The notes below the pieces were generated by a model. That model was not told the DNA's origin, ran no database searches, and was given only the letters and a program-made list of their open reading frames with translations. DNA of 33,957 nucleotides from an uncultured Alphaproteobacteria bacterium (GTDB taxonomy: Bacteria > Pseudomonadota > Alphaproteobacteria > HIMB59), in assembly GCA_902594145.1 (NCBI GenBank), contig CACJLA010000009.1, positions 1 through 33,957 of the forward strand, written 5' to 3'. Within the stretch, counting starts at the first letter, position 1; the number at the start of each line of letters is the position of its first letter. Made by a program: the position numbers and the translations under genes. Shown here piece by piece: positions 1 to 8,177 of the stretch.

Positions 1-630
1 GAAAAATATAAATATAAATGTAAAATTATTTACCATCAAAGAGGCGAGGAGGCTGGTGTTAAAAGTGTAACAATGATGATATCTGGTTTTAAAAGTTATG
101 GTTATTTAAAGAATGAGTCAGGAATACATAGACTAGTTAGAATTTCACCATTTGACTCAAATAAGAGAAGACACACTAGTTTTTCAAGTGTATGGGTTTA
201 TCCAGAAATTGATAAAGACATTGAAGTTGAAATTAATAACAAAGATCTTAGGGTTGACACTTTTAGAGCTTCAGGAGCAGGTGGTCAACATATTAATACA
301 ACGGACAGTGCTGTAAGAATTACACATTTAACATATAATATTGTTGTACAGAGCCAAAGTGAACGTTCTCAACATCGTAATAGAGATACTGCAATGAAGA
401 TGTTAAAATCTAGAATATATGAAATTGAGTTAGATAAAAAAAATGAAAAAAAAAAGAAAGAAGAGAGTAACAAAAAACAAATAGGATGGGGAAATCAAAT
501 AAGATCATATGTTCTTCATCCTTATAAAATGGTTAAAGATCTTAGAACTAATTATCAAACATCTAACGCTAACGACGTCTTAGATGGTGAAATTTTAGAT
601 TTTTTGGAGTCAACTTTAATAGATGTATAA
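1..630 (+). CDS. prfB: Peptide chain release factor 2 (C-terminal part; 5' end outside window)
   Basis: Class I release factor that recognises UGA and UAA stop codons in the ribosomal A site and triggers hydrolysis of the finished peptide. The frame is open from base 1, so the gene begins upstream; 209 residues are visible against about 365 for a full RF2. The stop-reading tripeptide SPF lies at visible residues 49-51, which separates RF2 from RF1 (PxT). The universal catalytic GGQ is at residues 94-96 in the context [18 protein letters not shown]. The programmed frameshift site usual in prfB would be outside the window. The TAA stop overlaps the start of the next gene by 8 bp, suggesting co-transcription. 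The presence of an SPF factor agrees with real TGA stops downstream in the window (for example at 6941-6943). Confidence 0.97.
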   Translation, partial: EKYKYKCKIIYHQRGEEAGVKSVTMMISGFKSYGYLKNESGIHRLVRISPFDSNKRRHTSFSSVWVYPEIDKDIEVEINNKDLRVDTFRASGAGGQHINTTDSAVRITHLTYNIVVQSQSERSQHRNRDTAMKMLKSRIYEIELDKKNEKKKKEESNKKQIGWGNQIRSYVLHPYKMVKDLRTNYQTSNANDVLDGEILDFLESTLIDV

Positions 631-1654
631 AATATTCCTTTTTAAAATACTTGTTATATTTTTTATACCATACCATGTAATTGCATATGACTTTAATTAT
701 CAAAAAAATGATATTTCTTTAAAATTTGATTTTGATAATAAACAAATTAAAGAAATTAAATTTGATATAAAAACTAATGGTCAAAGGAATTTTGGAATTA
801 TTAATTACTATAATAATGAAATTTACATTCTTTTAAATACTGATCAAATATCATTTGATAATTTCAAAAAAGTTTTTCCAAAACCCCAAAAGAATAAAAA
901 ATTAAATAAGAAAATAAATTTTAATTGGGAAATATCTGAAATGATAATTTCAAGTAATTATTCTCTTTTTTCTAATAAATTAAATTTTATTTATGATAAA
1001 GGCTTTGAATCCATGATGTTTTATGATAGCAAAAAAGACTTTGAATTATCAATACTCCCACAGTTGGATGGTAATAAACAAATTTATTTATTCTCAAAAA
1101 ATGCAGGGCAATTTTTTTATGCTCAAAAAATATCAAAAAACATGAAAGGTGGAGCTTTAATTGGGAAAGGTACCTTTAGAAAATTCAACGATTATGATCT
1201 TAATATTAAGGTCAAAGATTTTAGTATTGATAAAAATTCAAAATTTTACAATTTACTTTTTACTTCAAGATTATTGGATATTTTTTCAGTATTACAAAAT
1301 AGTCAAGATGAATTCAATTATCTAGAAGTCCCTGTTCAAAGGAAAGGTAAAGTCTTTAGTTTTGATCATGCTTTAATGCTAGGTGGAACTGTTGCTTTCT
1401 CTTTTAAGGGTGAAGCCAATCCATCTGAGAAAGTAGCATATGTAAATGGTACTTATGGTCCTTTGTACCTATTTGAACAGAATTTTAAAAACATTCCTTT
1501 CCTCAGTGAGTTATTTGGTAAAAATGTTGAAGAAAGCCTCTTAGCTGCTGATTTTAAAGTAATAAAAAATGGTAACAAAACTGATTTTAGATTTAATCCC
1601 TTATCTATCTTAACACCTGGTAAAACAAGAAATTTTTTTGATATTTGGGAATAA
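623..1654 (+). CDS. Short AsmA/YhdP-like (DUF3971-type) C-terminal domain protein
   Basis: A 343-residue protein beginning with a hydrophobic stretch (about residues 3-21) that could be a signal peptide or membrane anchor. The last 90 residues follow the C-terminal pattern of AsmA/YhdP-type envelope proteins: a GG(T/A)[11 protein letters not shown] segment, an IPFLSELFG segment, then [18 protein letters not shown], which resembles the NPLS-LAPG-LR-LF ending of that family. Those proteins sit in the envelope and are implicated in lipid transport between the membranes. Family members are usually around 1000 residues, so this would be a strongly shortened version keeping mainly the C-terminal module. 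It overlaps prfB by 8 bp and its stop abuts the stop of the convergent MOSC gene. The fold assignment is inference from the C-terminal motif; the middle was not recognised. Confidence 0.55.
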   Translation: MYKIFLFKILVIFFIPYHVIAYDFNYQKNDISLKFDFDNKQIKEIKFDIKTNGQRNFGIINYYNNEIYILLNTDQISFDNFKKVFPKPQKNKKLNKKINFNWEISEMIISSNYSLFSNKLNFIYDKGFESMMFYDSKKDFELSILPQLDGNKQIYLFSKNAGQFFYAQKISKNMKGGALIGKGTFRKFNDYDLNIKVKDFSIDKNSKFYNLLFTSRLLDIFSVLQNSQDEFNYLEVPVQRKGKVFSFDHALMLGGTVAFSFKGEANPSEKVAYVNGTYGPLYLFEQNFKNIPFLSELFGKNVEESLLAADFKVIKNGNKTDFRFNPLSILTPGKTRNFFDIWE

Positions 1655-2101
1655 TTATTTAATTATTTTAATATGATCAAATGTTGAAATTGTTCCAGAC
1701 TGAATAATTTCTGCACATACACCACTTTTGTTAACTAATAATTTAACTAAATTATTGATATTCAATTTTTTTTGAAGGTATCTACACGGTTGACATAATT
1801 GATGCACTTTGAGTACTACATCGTTAATTTTTATTCTTTTATTTATTAATTTATTTAGATCAATTCCCGATGTGATTATATTTCTTCTAAAATCTTTATA
1901 ATCTAATTTTATTTTCATTGTATTATTTAAATAATCAATATTTTCTGACTCTATTAGAGTCACTTGATCATACTTATTTTTAAAATTTTCATAATATCTA
2001 TCGTTAAGAATACCCCTATTTCTATTTAAGATTGCTTGATTTACATAAACAGTGCTCTCTCCACTTAGATTGCTTATATTGATTGCTTTAATTTTGGCCA
2101 T
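1655..2101 (-). CDS. MOSC domain-containing protein
   Basis: A 148-residue protein made essentially of one MOSC domain, the sulfur-carrier fold also found at the C-terminus of molybdenum cofactor sulfurases. The visible signature is FRRNIITSGIDLNKL followed by a short beta region and LCQPCRYLQK; the first cysteine of LCQPC corresponds to the conserved MOSC cysteine thought to carry a persulfide. The N-terminal GxL...R motif region is less obvious. The specific substrate of standalone MOSC proteins is not established. Its stop codon directly abuts that of the convergent AsmA-like gene, leaving no intergenic base, and its start faces the small membrane protein gene at 2132 across 30 bp that must hold both promoters. 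Confidence 0.85.
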   Translation of the reverse strand: MAKIKAINISNLSGESTVYVNQAILNRNRGILNDRYYENFKNKYDQVTLIESENIDYLNNTMKIKLDYKDFRRNIITSGIDLNKLINKRIKINDVVLKVHQLCQPCRYLQKKLNINNLVKLLVNKSGVCAEIIQSGTISTFDHIKIIK

Positions 2102-2131
2102 TTTTGAATATATTTACTTTAGTTTATATAT

Positions 2132-2404
2132 ATGGAAGATAACACAAATTTATATAGTCAAAGGAATATATTAATTCGTAATTTCCTTATTTTTTCAAGG
2201 TTGGCACCTTTTATAACTAGCTTTATAAGCTCTGTGCTTATTAACAAGATTTTTTTGAAAGCCCCTAATTTAATTAATTTAGATTTTATTTTGATTTTTA
2301 TATCACTTTATTTAATTTTATATGTTTTTATTTCTCACACTAAGTCACTTTGTGAACAGCTTGCTGTTGTTAATCAAAAAATTAACTCACATTCTGATGA
2401 ATAA
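2132..2404 (+). CDS. Small two-helix membrane protein, unrecognised
   Basis: A 90-residue protein with two clear hydrophobic segments (about residues 16-40 and 48-70) joined by a short polar loop, and a charged C-terminal tail ending in NSHSDE-like residues. The pattern suggests an inner-membrane hairpin with both ends on the same side. I do not recognise the family. The start codon lies in a divergent 30-bp gap after the MOSC gene, with a T/A-rich box (TTATATA) almost touching the ATG, so the mRNA may have a very short leader. It is followed by the SOS-controlled umuDC operon 65 bp downstream but there is no sign that it belongs to that operon. Confidence 0.6.
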   Translation: MEDNTNLYSQRNILIRNFLIFSRLAPFITSFISSVLINKIFLKAPNLINLDFILIFISLYLILYVFISHTKSLCEQLAVVNQKINSHSDE

Positions 2405-2460
2405 TTAATTTTACTTTACAAATTTTGTTATTTCTTTCCTGCTCATGATAGTTTATAAAA

Positions 2461-2475
2461 GAACAAAATATGAAC
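2461..2475 (-). promoter_or_regulatory. LexA/SOS box of the alphaproteobacterial type over the umuD start
   Basis: The plus strand reads GAACAAAATATGAAC, that is GAAC-N7-GAAC; on the minus strand this is GTTC-N7-GTTC, an exact match to the direct-repeat LexA operator known from alphaproteobacteria (Rhodobacter, Caulobacter, rhizobia). It spans the umuD start codon (2470-2472). A good -10 box (TATAAA, 2454-2459) lies directly upstream, placing the expected transcription start inside the operator, so LexA binding would block initiation. The downstream genes, umuD and umuC, are classic SOS genes, which supports the site independently of the sequence match. Confidence 0.82.
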
Positions 2476-2907
2476 AAAATTACTTTAGTAAAAAAACATA
2501 AAGACAACAGTCTTGAGACAGTACCTTATATTTTATCTAGAATTTCAGCTGGATTCCCATCTCCAGCCGATGACTATATAGAAAATAATTTAAGCATATC
2601 TGAACTATTAATCAAAAATCAATTATCAACCTTTTTAATGAAAGCTAGTGGCGACTCCATGATAGAAGCAGGAATTAATGATGGGGATGTATTAGTAGTA
2701 GATAGAAGTTTAGAAGCCAGAAGTAGAGACATAGTGATAGCTATATTTGAGGGAAACTTAACTGTAAAAAGACTAATCATCAAAGCAGATAATTCTGCCA
2801 TCCTAAAAGCTGAGAACCCATTATACAAAAATATACTAATATCAGAGTACACAGAACTAGAGATATGGGGAGTCGTCACTAGTGCCATCCATCAATTTAT
2901 TAAGTAA
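2470..2907 (+). CDS. umuD: UmuD, SOS mutagenesis protein / S24 self-cleaving subunit of DNA polymerase V
   Basis: A 145-residue LexA/UmuD-type S24 peptidase fold protein. RecA filaments on damaged DNA promote its self-cleavage, and the shortened dimer joins UmuC to form translesion polymerase V. The cleavage region reads SAGFPSPADDY, with the expected scissile bond at Ala27-Gly28 (E. coli has Cys24-Gly25). The catalytic dyad is visible: Ser63 in ASGDSM and Lys100 in LTVKRL, each offset by three from E. coli Ser60 and Lys97. Length matches the family (139 in E. coli). The ATG lies within an SOS box, so expression should be damage-inducible and the mRNA nearly leaderless. umuC starts 2 bp downstream. 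Confidence 0.95.
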   Translation: MNKITLVKKHKDNSLETVPYILSRISAGFPSPADDYIENNLSISELLIKNQLSTFLMKASGDSMIEAGINDGDVLVVDRSLEARSRDIVIAIFEGNLTVKRLIIKADNSAILKAENPLYKNILISEYTELEIWGVVTSAIHQFIK

Positions 2908-2909
2908 CG

Positions 2910-4184
2910 ATGAATATTGTAGCCCTGGTAGATTGTAATTCTTTTTATGCCTCGTGTGAGACTATTTTTAAACCTCATTTGAATAAAAAACCCATAGTCG
3001 TCTTATCAAATAATGATGGATGTATCATAGCCAGAAGTTCAGAAGCTAAAAAATTAGGAATTAAAATGGGAGTACCCTTTTTTGAGATAAAACAAATAAT
3101 AAAAAAATATCCAGTACACGTATTCTCATCAAATTATAGTTTATACGGAAATATCTCATCTAGGGTGATGGGAGTATTAAAAGAATACTGTGACAGACTA
3201 GAAGTCTATTCCATAGATGAAGCATTTTTAATACTAAATAAATACTCTGAGAGAAGTTTTTTTTTGAGAGCAGAGGGAATTAAAAAAACAATAAAGAAAT
3301 GGATAGGTATACCTGTTAGCATAGGTATAGCTAACAATAAAACTTTATCTAAGGTAGCGAATCATTTAGCCAAAAAAGATGAATTAGGATCCCAAATAGT
3401 AGAAATCATAAACCAAAAACAAATAGAAATATCTTTGAAGGTACTAGGAGTAGGTGATATTTGGGGCATAGGTGCTAGGATAGAAAAATTTCTTCAAAAA
3501 AATGATATTTACACTGCTTACGATTTATATAGAGCAGATCCAAGGTGGGTTAGACAACACCTAGGAGTGGTGGGAGAGAGGACCTATAGAGAACTACACG
3601 GTGAAATATGCATACCTATTGTTGAAAGACCTGAGCCAAAAAAACAATGTCGAGTATCAAGATCCTTTGAAAATTATGTAACTAGTTTCGAAGAATTAGA
3701 GAGAAGAGTAATATCTTATGCAACTAGGGCTTCAGAAAAGATTAGATCTGATGGCTTACAAGCAAAAAAGGTTACTACATTTATTCGTTCAAATAAATTT
3801 AACAATAACAATAAACAATACCATGCAGCTAGGACTTATGATTTTATATCTCCTTCAAATGATTTATTTGAAACGATAAGATTAGCTGTAAAAGCACTAA
3901 AATCTATTTATCAGCCAGAAATTAAATATAAAAAAGCAGGTGTTTTACTCTCAGACTTAACAATAGAAGGAGAGTACAATAGGGATTTATTTATCCACCA
4001 GTCAGAAGAGAGTCTTTTGAAAAAAGTTAGAGTAAACAAGGTATTTGATAATCTAAATAACAGATATGGTAGCGGGACTATTTGCATTGCTAAAGAGAAC
4101 TATGAAAAGTTCTATATAACTAGACGGCAAAACCTGAGTCCCGCATACACATCAAATTTTGATGAACTACCTAATGTAAATTAG
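2910..4184 (+). CDS. umuC: UmuC, Y-family translesion DNA polymerase V catalytic subunit
   Basis: A 424-residue Y-family polymerase that copies past DNA lesions together with processed UmuD. The N-terminus VALVDCNSFYASCE carries the first metal-binding aspartate (Asp8) and the steric-gate region; SNNDGCIIARSSEAK is the UmuC-type fingers signature; YSIDEAF gives the second catalytic pair (Asp103, Glu104). The helix-hairpin-helix region LGVGDIWGIGARI follows, then the little finger and the typical UmuC C-terminus ending with RRQNLSPAYTS. Length equals E. coli UmuC (422). It follows umuD by 2 bp and shares its SOS promoter. Its last four bases overlap the stop of the convergent trpB2. Codon use looks like that of its neighbours, so recent transfer is not indicated. 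Confidence 0.96.
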   Translation: MNIVALVDCNSFYASCETIFKPHLNKKPIVVLSNNDGCIIARSSEAKKLGIKMGVPFFEIKQIIKKYPVHVFSSNYSLYGNISSRVMGVLKEYCDRLEVYSIDEAFLILNKYSERSFFLRAEGIKKTIKKWIGIPVSIGIANNKTLSKVANHLAKKDELGSQIVEIINQKQIEISLKVLGVGDIWGIGARIEKFLQKNDIYTAYDLYRADPRWVRQHLGVVGERTYRELHGEICIPIVERPEPKKQCRVSRSFENYVTSFEELERRVISYATRASEKIRSDGLQAKKVTTFIRSNKFNNNNKQYHAARTYDFISPSNDLFETIRLAVKALKSIYQPEIKYKKAGVLLSDLTIEGEYNRDLFIHQSEESLLKKVRVNKVFDNLNNRYGSGTICIAKENYEKFYITRRQNLSPAYTSNFDELPNVN

Positions 4185-5542
4185 TTCACAGCAGGTATTG
4201 AGCCCATGGACTCTTCAAATGCCTTTGAGTCAAATTTATCTTCAGCAAGATTACCGGAAAAATAATCCATATAAGCTTGCATATCAAAATGACCATGACC
4301 ACAAAGATTAAACAAAATAGATTTTGATTTACCTTCAGCTTTACATTTAAGAGCTTCATCCACAGCACCTTTAATAGCATGTGTAGCCTCAGGAGCTGGC
4401 ATAATACCCTCAGTTCTTGCGAACTGTATACCAGCCTCTAAACATTCCTTTTGACCATAAGCTCTAGGTTCCATATGTCCATTGTGAACTAGGTGCGATA
4501 ACATTGGAGCCATTCCATGATACCTTAAACCACCAACATGAGTAGGTGATGGCATAAAATCAGAACCCAATGTGTGCATCTTTAATAATGGTGCTGACTT
4601 TAAAGTATCACCGAAGTCATAAGAGTATTTACCTTTAGTTAAAGAAGGACAAGATGATGGTTCAACGGCAATGGCATGCACATCTTGTTCTCCTCTAAAT
4701 TTTTTACCTAAGAAAGGATTACACAAACCTGAAAAATTACTTCCGCCACCAGTGCACCCTATAATTATATCTGGATAGTCGTCAGCCTTCTCCATTTGAA
4801 GAAGCGCTTCCTGCCCAATAATAGATTGATGCATTAATACATGATTTAACACACTTCCAAGTGCATATTTAGTATCCTCATTGGTAGCAGCTACTTCTGC
4901 TGCCTCAGATATAGCAATTCCAAGAGAACCCGCACTATTAGGGTCCTTTTCTAAGATAGCCCTACCAGAGTTTGTTTCATTTGAGGGACTTGCAACTACA
5001 CTTCCACCATAACTCTCGATTATTGCTCTTCTGTAAGGTTTTTGATCATAACTTACTCTTACCATAAATACTTTAATTTCAATTCCAAATACAGCTCCCG
5101 CATAACTTAGAGCCGTACCCCATTGACCTGCACCTGTTTCAGTTGCTATTTTCTTTACACCAGCCTCTTTGTTATAAAATGCTTGTGCTAATGCAGTATT
5201 AGGTTTGTGACTACCTGAAGGACTGGCACCTTCATACTTATAATAAATCCTGGCAGGCGTATCTAAAGCTTTCTCTAAAGATCTAGCTCTAACTAAAGGA
5301 GTACATCTCCATCGACTATAGGCCTCTAAAACAGGACCAGGGATATCGATATATCTCTCTTGTGAAACCTCTTGCATAATTAAATCCATCGGGAATAGAG
5401 GTGCTAAATCATCTGGACCTAAAGGTTGTTTTGTTCCAGGATTTAAAGGTGGGCTCATTGGCTCTTTTAAATCCGCTACCAGGTTGTACCATTGTTTCGG
5501 CACATCACTGTCTTTTAAATAAAATTTACTATCCTCACTCAT
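4181..5542 (-). CDS. TrpB2-type tryptophan synthase beta chain-like PLP enzyme
   Basis: A 453-residue fold-type II pyridoxal-phosphate enzyme of the TrpB2 subgroup, which joins indole and serine to make tryptophan, usually without the normal alpha subunit. The PLP lysine is Lys113 in SGSHKPNTALAQ; the catalytic glutamate is Glu135 in TETGAGQWG; the phosphate-binding loop is GCTGGGSNFSG. The long N-terminal extension (RPTPL-like segment at RWRCTPLVRA) and total length near 450 are typical of TrpB2, whereas canonical TrpB is about 400. No trpA is in the window. The gene follows a DMT exporter gene by 44 bp and both may be read from the tRNA-Asn promoter. Its end overlaps umuC by 4 bp tail to tail. 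Whether it serves biosynthesis or indole salvage cannot be told from sequence. Confidence 0.9.
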   Translation of the reverse strand: MSEDSKFYLKDSDVPKQWYNLVADLKEPMSPPLNPGTKQPLGPDDLAPLFPMDLIMQEVSQERYIDIPGPVLEAYSRWRCTPLVRARSLEKALDTPARIYYKYEGASPSGSHKPNTALAQAFYNKEAGVKKIATETGAGQWGTALSYAGAVFGIEIKVFMVRVSYDQKPYRRAIIESYGGSVVASPSNETNSGRAILEKDPNSAGSLGIAISEAAEVAATNEDTKYALGSVLNHVLMHQSIIGQEALLQMEKADDYPDIIIGCTGGGSNFSGLCNPFLGKKFRGEQDVHAIAVEPSSCPSLTKGKYSYDFGDTLKSAPLLKMHTLGSDFMPSPTHVGGLRYHGMAPMLSHLVHNGHMEPRAYGQKECLEAGIQFARTEGIMPAPEATHAIKGAVDEALKCKAEGKSKSILFNLCGHGHFDMQAYMDYFSGNLAEDKFDSKAFEESMGSIPAVN

Positions 5543-5586
5543 AATGCCTAATTTTATTGTATTTGTGAGACAAAAAGTAGGATTAT

Positions 5587-6498
5587 TTAATCACTGTAAA
5601 ACCTATTTAAAGCTGCTTCTTTGTTAATTAATGGTAAAAGTTGTGCAACAAGAACCCCTATTAATATTAAAAAACAACCAAATATTTGAATATTAGTCAA
5701 ATATTGTGAAAGTATAATCCAAGCTGCCAAAGATCCAAATACACCTTCAAGAGAAAATGTAATAGCGGCGGTAGATGGTTTAACATACCTTTGACCAAAA
5801 ACTTGAAGTGTATAAGCTATACCGCTAGACATAACACCAACGTATAAAAGTTCAAAGATTTCTTTTGATATTCCATCAATAGTAGGATTTTCAAAAATGA
5901 ATATAAATGGCAAACTATAAAAAAAACATAACAAAAATTGAGACGAAGCTAAAGTAAATGGTGCATTTATAATTTCAAAGTATTCATCAATTAAAATACA
6001 GTGTATTGCAAAAAACAAAGCACATACAATTACAAGTATGTCAGCAAATTGAGCTTCAAAACTATTTTCAAGAGTTAAGTAATAAGAGCCCAAAAGACAT
6101 ATCGATACAGATAACCAAATACTCCAGTGTATTTTCTTTTTTAAAAATAACCTTGATATTATAGGAACAAATGGAACATATAATATAGTTAAGAAAGCAG
6201 CATTCCCCACTTTAGTATACTGTAAAGCATATTGTTGAAGATAAGTTCCTAATAGTAAACTTAAACCAGTAAAAAGAATTACAAATATAAATTTTTTTTT
6301 ATTTTTAAGATTTTTAATTTTGTTAATTTCATTTAAAACAAAAGGTAAAACTATTATTCCACCTATTAAAAAACGCATATTTGTAAAAGTTAGCGGACCA
6401 ATAAATTCCATTCCCGTAGTTTGAGCCACAAATGCAGTACCCCAAATTATTGATGCTAATATGAGACATAAAGTAGATAAGAGATGTTTGGAGTTCAT
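5587..6498 (-). CDS. DMT superfamily (EamA) transporter
   Basis: A 303-residue inner-membrane protein with about ten hydrophobic helices arranged as two EamA repeats. The first helix contains IWGTAFVAQTTGM, the second repeat ends with FSLEGVFGSLAAWIILSQ, which resembles the conserved (S/L)EPV-AxL segment of the family. Such proteins export or import amino acids, nucleobases or other metabolites; the substrate is not predictable here. The start codon lies only 7 bases after the CCA end of tRNA-Asn on the same strand, so the mRNA is probably released by tRNA processing. The downstream gene is trpB2, hence an amino acid or indole-related substrate is possible but only a guess. Confidence 0.88.
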   Translation of the reverse strand: MNSKHLLSTLCLILASIIWGTAFVAQTTGMEFIGPLTFTNMRFLIGGIIVLPFVLNEINKIKNLKNKKKFIFVILFTGLSLLLGTYLQQYALQYTKVGNAAFLTILYVPFVPIISRLFLKKKIHWSIWLSVSICLLGSYYLTLENSFEAQFADILVIVCALFFAIHCILIDEYFEIINAPFTLASSQFLLCFFYSLPFIFIFENPTIDGISKEIFELLYVGVMSSGIAYTLQVFGQRYVKPSTAAITFSLEGVFGSLAAWIILSQYLTNIQIFGCFLILIGVLVAQLLPLINKEAALNRFYSD

Positions 6499-6505
6499 AA
6501 AAAAC

Positions 6506-6580
6506 TGGCTCCGCAGGTAGGATTCGAACCTACGACCTGTCGGTTAACAGCCGAATGCTCTACCGCTGAGCTACTGCGGA
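6506..6580 (-). tRNA. tRNA-Asn (anticodon GTT)
   Basis: The minus strand folds as a complete cloverleaf of 75 nt including an encoded CCA. The acceptor stem pairs TCCGCAG with CTGCGGA, the D arm is GCTC/GAGC, the anticodon loop is CTGTTAA (GTT, asparagine), and the T arm is GTAGG-TTCGAAT-CCTAC; the discriminator base is G as expected for tRNA-Asn. Position 27-43 of the anticodon stem is a T-C mismatch. Only 7 nt (GTTTTTT on the minus strand) separate the CCA from the ATG of the DMT transporter. Confidence 0.97.
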
Positions 6581-6673
6581 ACGTTGCATCAAACTACAAT
6601 AATTTTTTATTTTTTCAATTGGCATTTTTAATTCAATTAAAATAATTTTCAATGATATTAAGGTTTATTTAGA

Positions 6674-6679
6674 TATAAT
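6674..6679 (+). promoter_or_regulatory. Candidate -10 box (TATAAT) for the DUF1289 operon
   Basis: A consensus TATAAT lies 6 bp before the ATG at 6686. A transcription start about 7 bp downstream would fall on the start codon, giving a leaderless mRNA. No good -35 hexamer is visible at 17 bp, and no Shine-Dalgarno sequence is present. In such AT-rich DNA a chance match is possible. Confidence 0.4.
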
Positions 6680-6685
6680 AAAGAT

Positions 6686-6943
6686 ATGGAAAAGATTATT
6701 TCACCTTGTATCTCAATATGCAAAACTGATCCATCCACCGGATATTGTTATGGTTGTGCCAGAACTTCTGAAGAAAAAGCTATATGGAAAGACGAAAATA
6801 CTACAAATGAATGGAAAATAAATAATATTTCTGAGTTAAAAAATAGACTTTCTGGTTGGCAATTATCATCATTTGAAGAGTCATATGATTTTAAAATAAA
6901 AAACGGCATATCATTAGCAAAGCATAAAATGATGAATAAATGA
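6686..6943 (+). CDS. DUF1289 family protein
   Basis: An 85-residue protein with the DUF1289 signature: SPCISICKTDPSTGYCYGC with cysteines at 8, 12, 21 and 24, then ARTSEEKAIW. The four cysteines suggest a small metal site (zinc or Fe-S), but no biochemical role of the family is known to me. It is the first gene of a five-gene operon; its TGA stop overlaps the next ATG as ATGA, which implies translational coupling to the GFA-fold protein. A strong TATAAT sits 6 bp before the ATG, so the transcript may be leaderless. Confidence 0.85.
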   Translation: MEKIISPCISICKTDPSTGYCYGCARTSEEKAIWKDENTTNEWKINNISELKNRLSGWQLSSFEESYDFKIKNGISLAKHKMMNK

Positions 6944-7362
6944 AAAAAATTAAAGGCTCATGTCTTTGTAAAAAAATTAGCTTTGAAATTAAAAATGAAT
7001 GCAGATACTCAGTTTTTTGTCATTGCCAGATGTGTCAGACTTCAAATGCTGAATTTAGTTTATATACAAAAGTAAAAAAAGAAAATTTAACTTTTATAAG
7101 TAAAAAAACACTTAGATGGTTTATTTCTAGTAAATATTATAAAAGAGGGTTTTGTTCAAGTTGTGGAAGTTCATTATTTTTTCAGAAAGTTTCTTCTGGT
7201 GATCATATCTCAATATCAACAGGTGCTTTAAATAAAAATATACCATCTATTGGCCATATTTTTTATAAATATAAAAAATCAAAAATTAATTTTACTAAAT
7301 TAAAAAAATTTCCTCAATCTGCCCAAGGGTATTTTGATAAATTTATTTATAGAATTAAATGA
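6940..7362 (+). CDS. GFA/CENP-V-fold zinc protein (glutathione-dependent formaldehyde-activating enzyme-like)
   Basis: A 140-residue single-domain protein of the GFA (Gfa/CENP-V, Mss4-like) family. The N-terminal GSCLC (Cys8, Cys10), FCHCQMCQ (Cys27, Cys29, Cys32) and a later RGFCSSCGSS provide the family's zinc-binding cysteines in the usual order. The type member binds glutathione and was described as speeding up S-hydroxymethylglutathione formation, but most relatives have no proven reaction. It overlaps the preceding DUF1289 gene by 4 bp and the following hydrolase gene by 4 bp, both as ATGA. Formaldehyde or methylated-compound metabolism would suit a marine alphaproteobacterium, but this is inference. 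Confidence 0.87.
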   Translation: MKKIKGSCLCKKISFEIKNECRYSVFCHCQMCQTSNAEFSLYTKVKKENLTFISKKTLRWFISSKYYKRGFCSSCGSSLFFQKVSSGDHISISTGALNKNIPSIGHIFYKYKKSKINFTKLKKFPQSAQGYFDKFIYRIK

Positions 7363-8177
7363 ATTACATATTAACACTAAAGATTGTTTTAATTTTACTA
7401 TTTATTTACCTTTTAATTATTTTTTATGTATATACAAAACAAAGATCTCTTCTTTATGTTCCTCAAATCGATAATTATGATGATGAATTACTTATAATCC
7501 CTGCAGAACAAGTATTCATAGAAAATAGTTCAAATATAAAATTAAGATCAATTTTCTATAAACATCCATCTAATACTAAAACTACATTAGTAATGTTTCA
7601 CGGTAATGCTGGTCCTATTGAAAATAGATTTTATAAAATTAATAAGTTGTCAAAATATGACCAAAATATATTACTTATTTCTTGGAGATCATATAGTGGT
7701 AATGATGGTATTCCTACTGAAGAGGGTTTATATGATGACGCTAGAAGTGCTATAAAATGGCTTAAAGAAAAAGATATTTCTAAAGAAGATATTATAATTT
7801 ATGGAGAATCTTTAGGAACTGCTGTGAGCATAGAGATAGCTCAGAATAATAATTTTAAAGGTTTAATATTGGAGGCACCATTTACTTCTATGATTGATGC
7901 AGCTAAATTTCATTATCCATACCTCCCAGTTTCTATTATGCTAAAAGATAAGTTTTTAAGTGATAAAAAGATTGAAAACGTTATTTCTCCAATATTAATT
8001 ATGCATGCAACAGGGGATGATATTGTTCCATTTAGGATGGGTGAAAAAATGTATGAATTAGCAAATTTACCTAAAAGTAGTTATTTCGTAGATGAGAATG
8101 AACATTTAGTAACATATGATGAAAATTTAATGAATAGGATGGATAAGTTCTATGAATCTTTAATTAATTATGAATAA
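7359..8177 (+). CDS. Membrane-anchored alpha/beta hydrolase (BEM46-like)
   Basis: A 272-residue alpha/beta hydrolase with one N-terminal transmembrane helix (about residues 4-26). The nucleophile elbow is GESLG with Ser151; the likely acid is Asp220 or Asp221 in HATGDDIVPF and the histidine is His249 in ENEHL. The MFHGNAG segment at 79-85 forms the oxyanion region, and the SYSGNDGIPTEEG stretch is typical of BEM46/ABHD12-13-like hydrolases. These act on lipids or acyl esters; the substrate here is unknown. The gene lies between a GFA-fold protein (4 bp overlap) and a long-chain acyl-CoA ligase (8 bp overlap), which would fit release of a fatty acid by the hydrolase followed by activation by the ligase. 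Confidence 0.87.
   Translation: MNYILTLKIVLILLFIYLLIIFYVYTKQRSLLYVPQIDNYDDELLIIPAEQVFIENSSNIKLRSIFYKHPSNTKTTLVMFHGNAGPIENRFYKINKLSKYDQNILLISWRSYSGNDGIPTEEGLYDDARSAIKWLKEKDISKEDIIIYGESLGTAVSIEIAQNNNFKGLILEAPFTSMIDAAKFHYPYLPVSIMLKDKFLSDKKIENVISPILIMHATGDDIVPFRMGEKMYELANLPKSSYFVDENEHLVTYDENLMNRMDKFYESLINYE

Noticed and set aside
1-630. TGA recoding to tryptophan in this AT-rich genome
   Set aside because: RF2 carries the SPF and GGQ motifs and several genes end in TGA (for example 6941-6943 and 7360-7362).
2619-2888. Minus-strand open frame of 89 codons inside umuD
   Set aside because: It lies antisense to a gene with clear catalytic residues and has no recognisable protein features.
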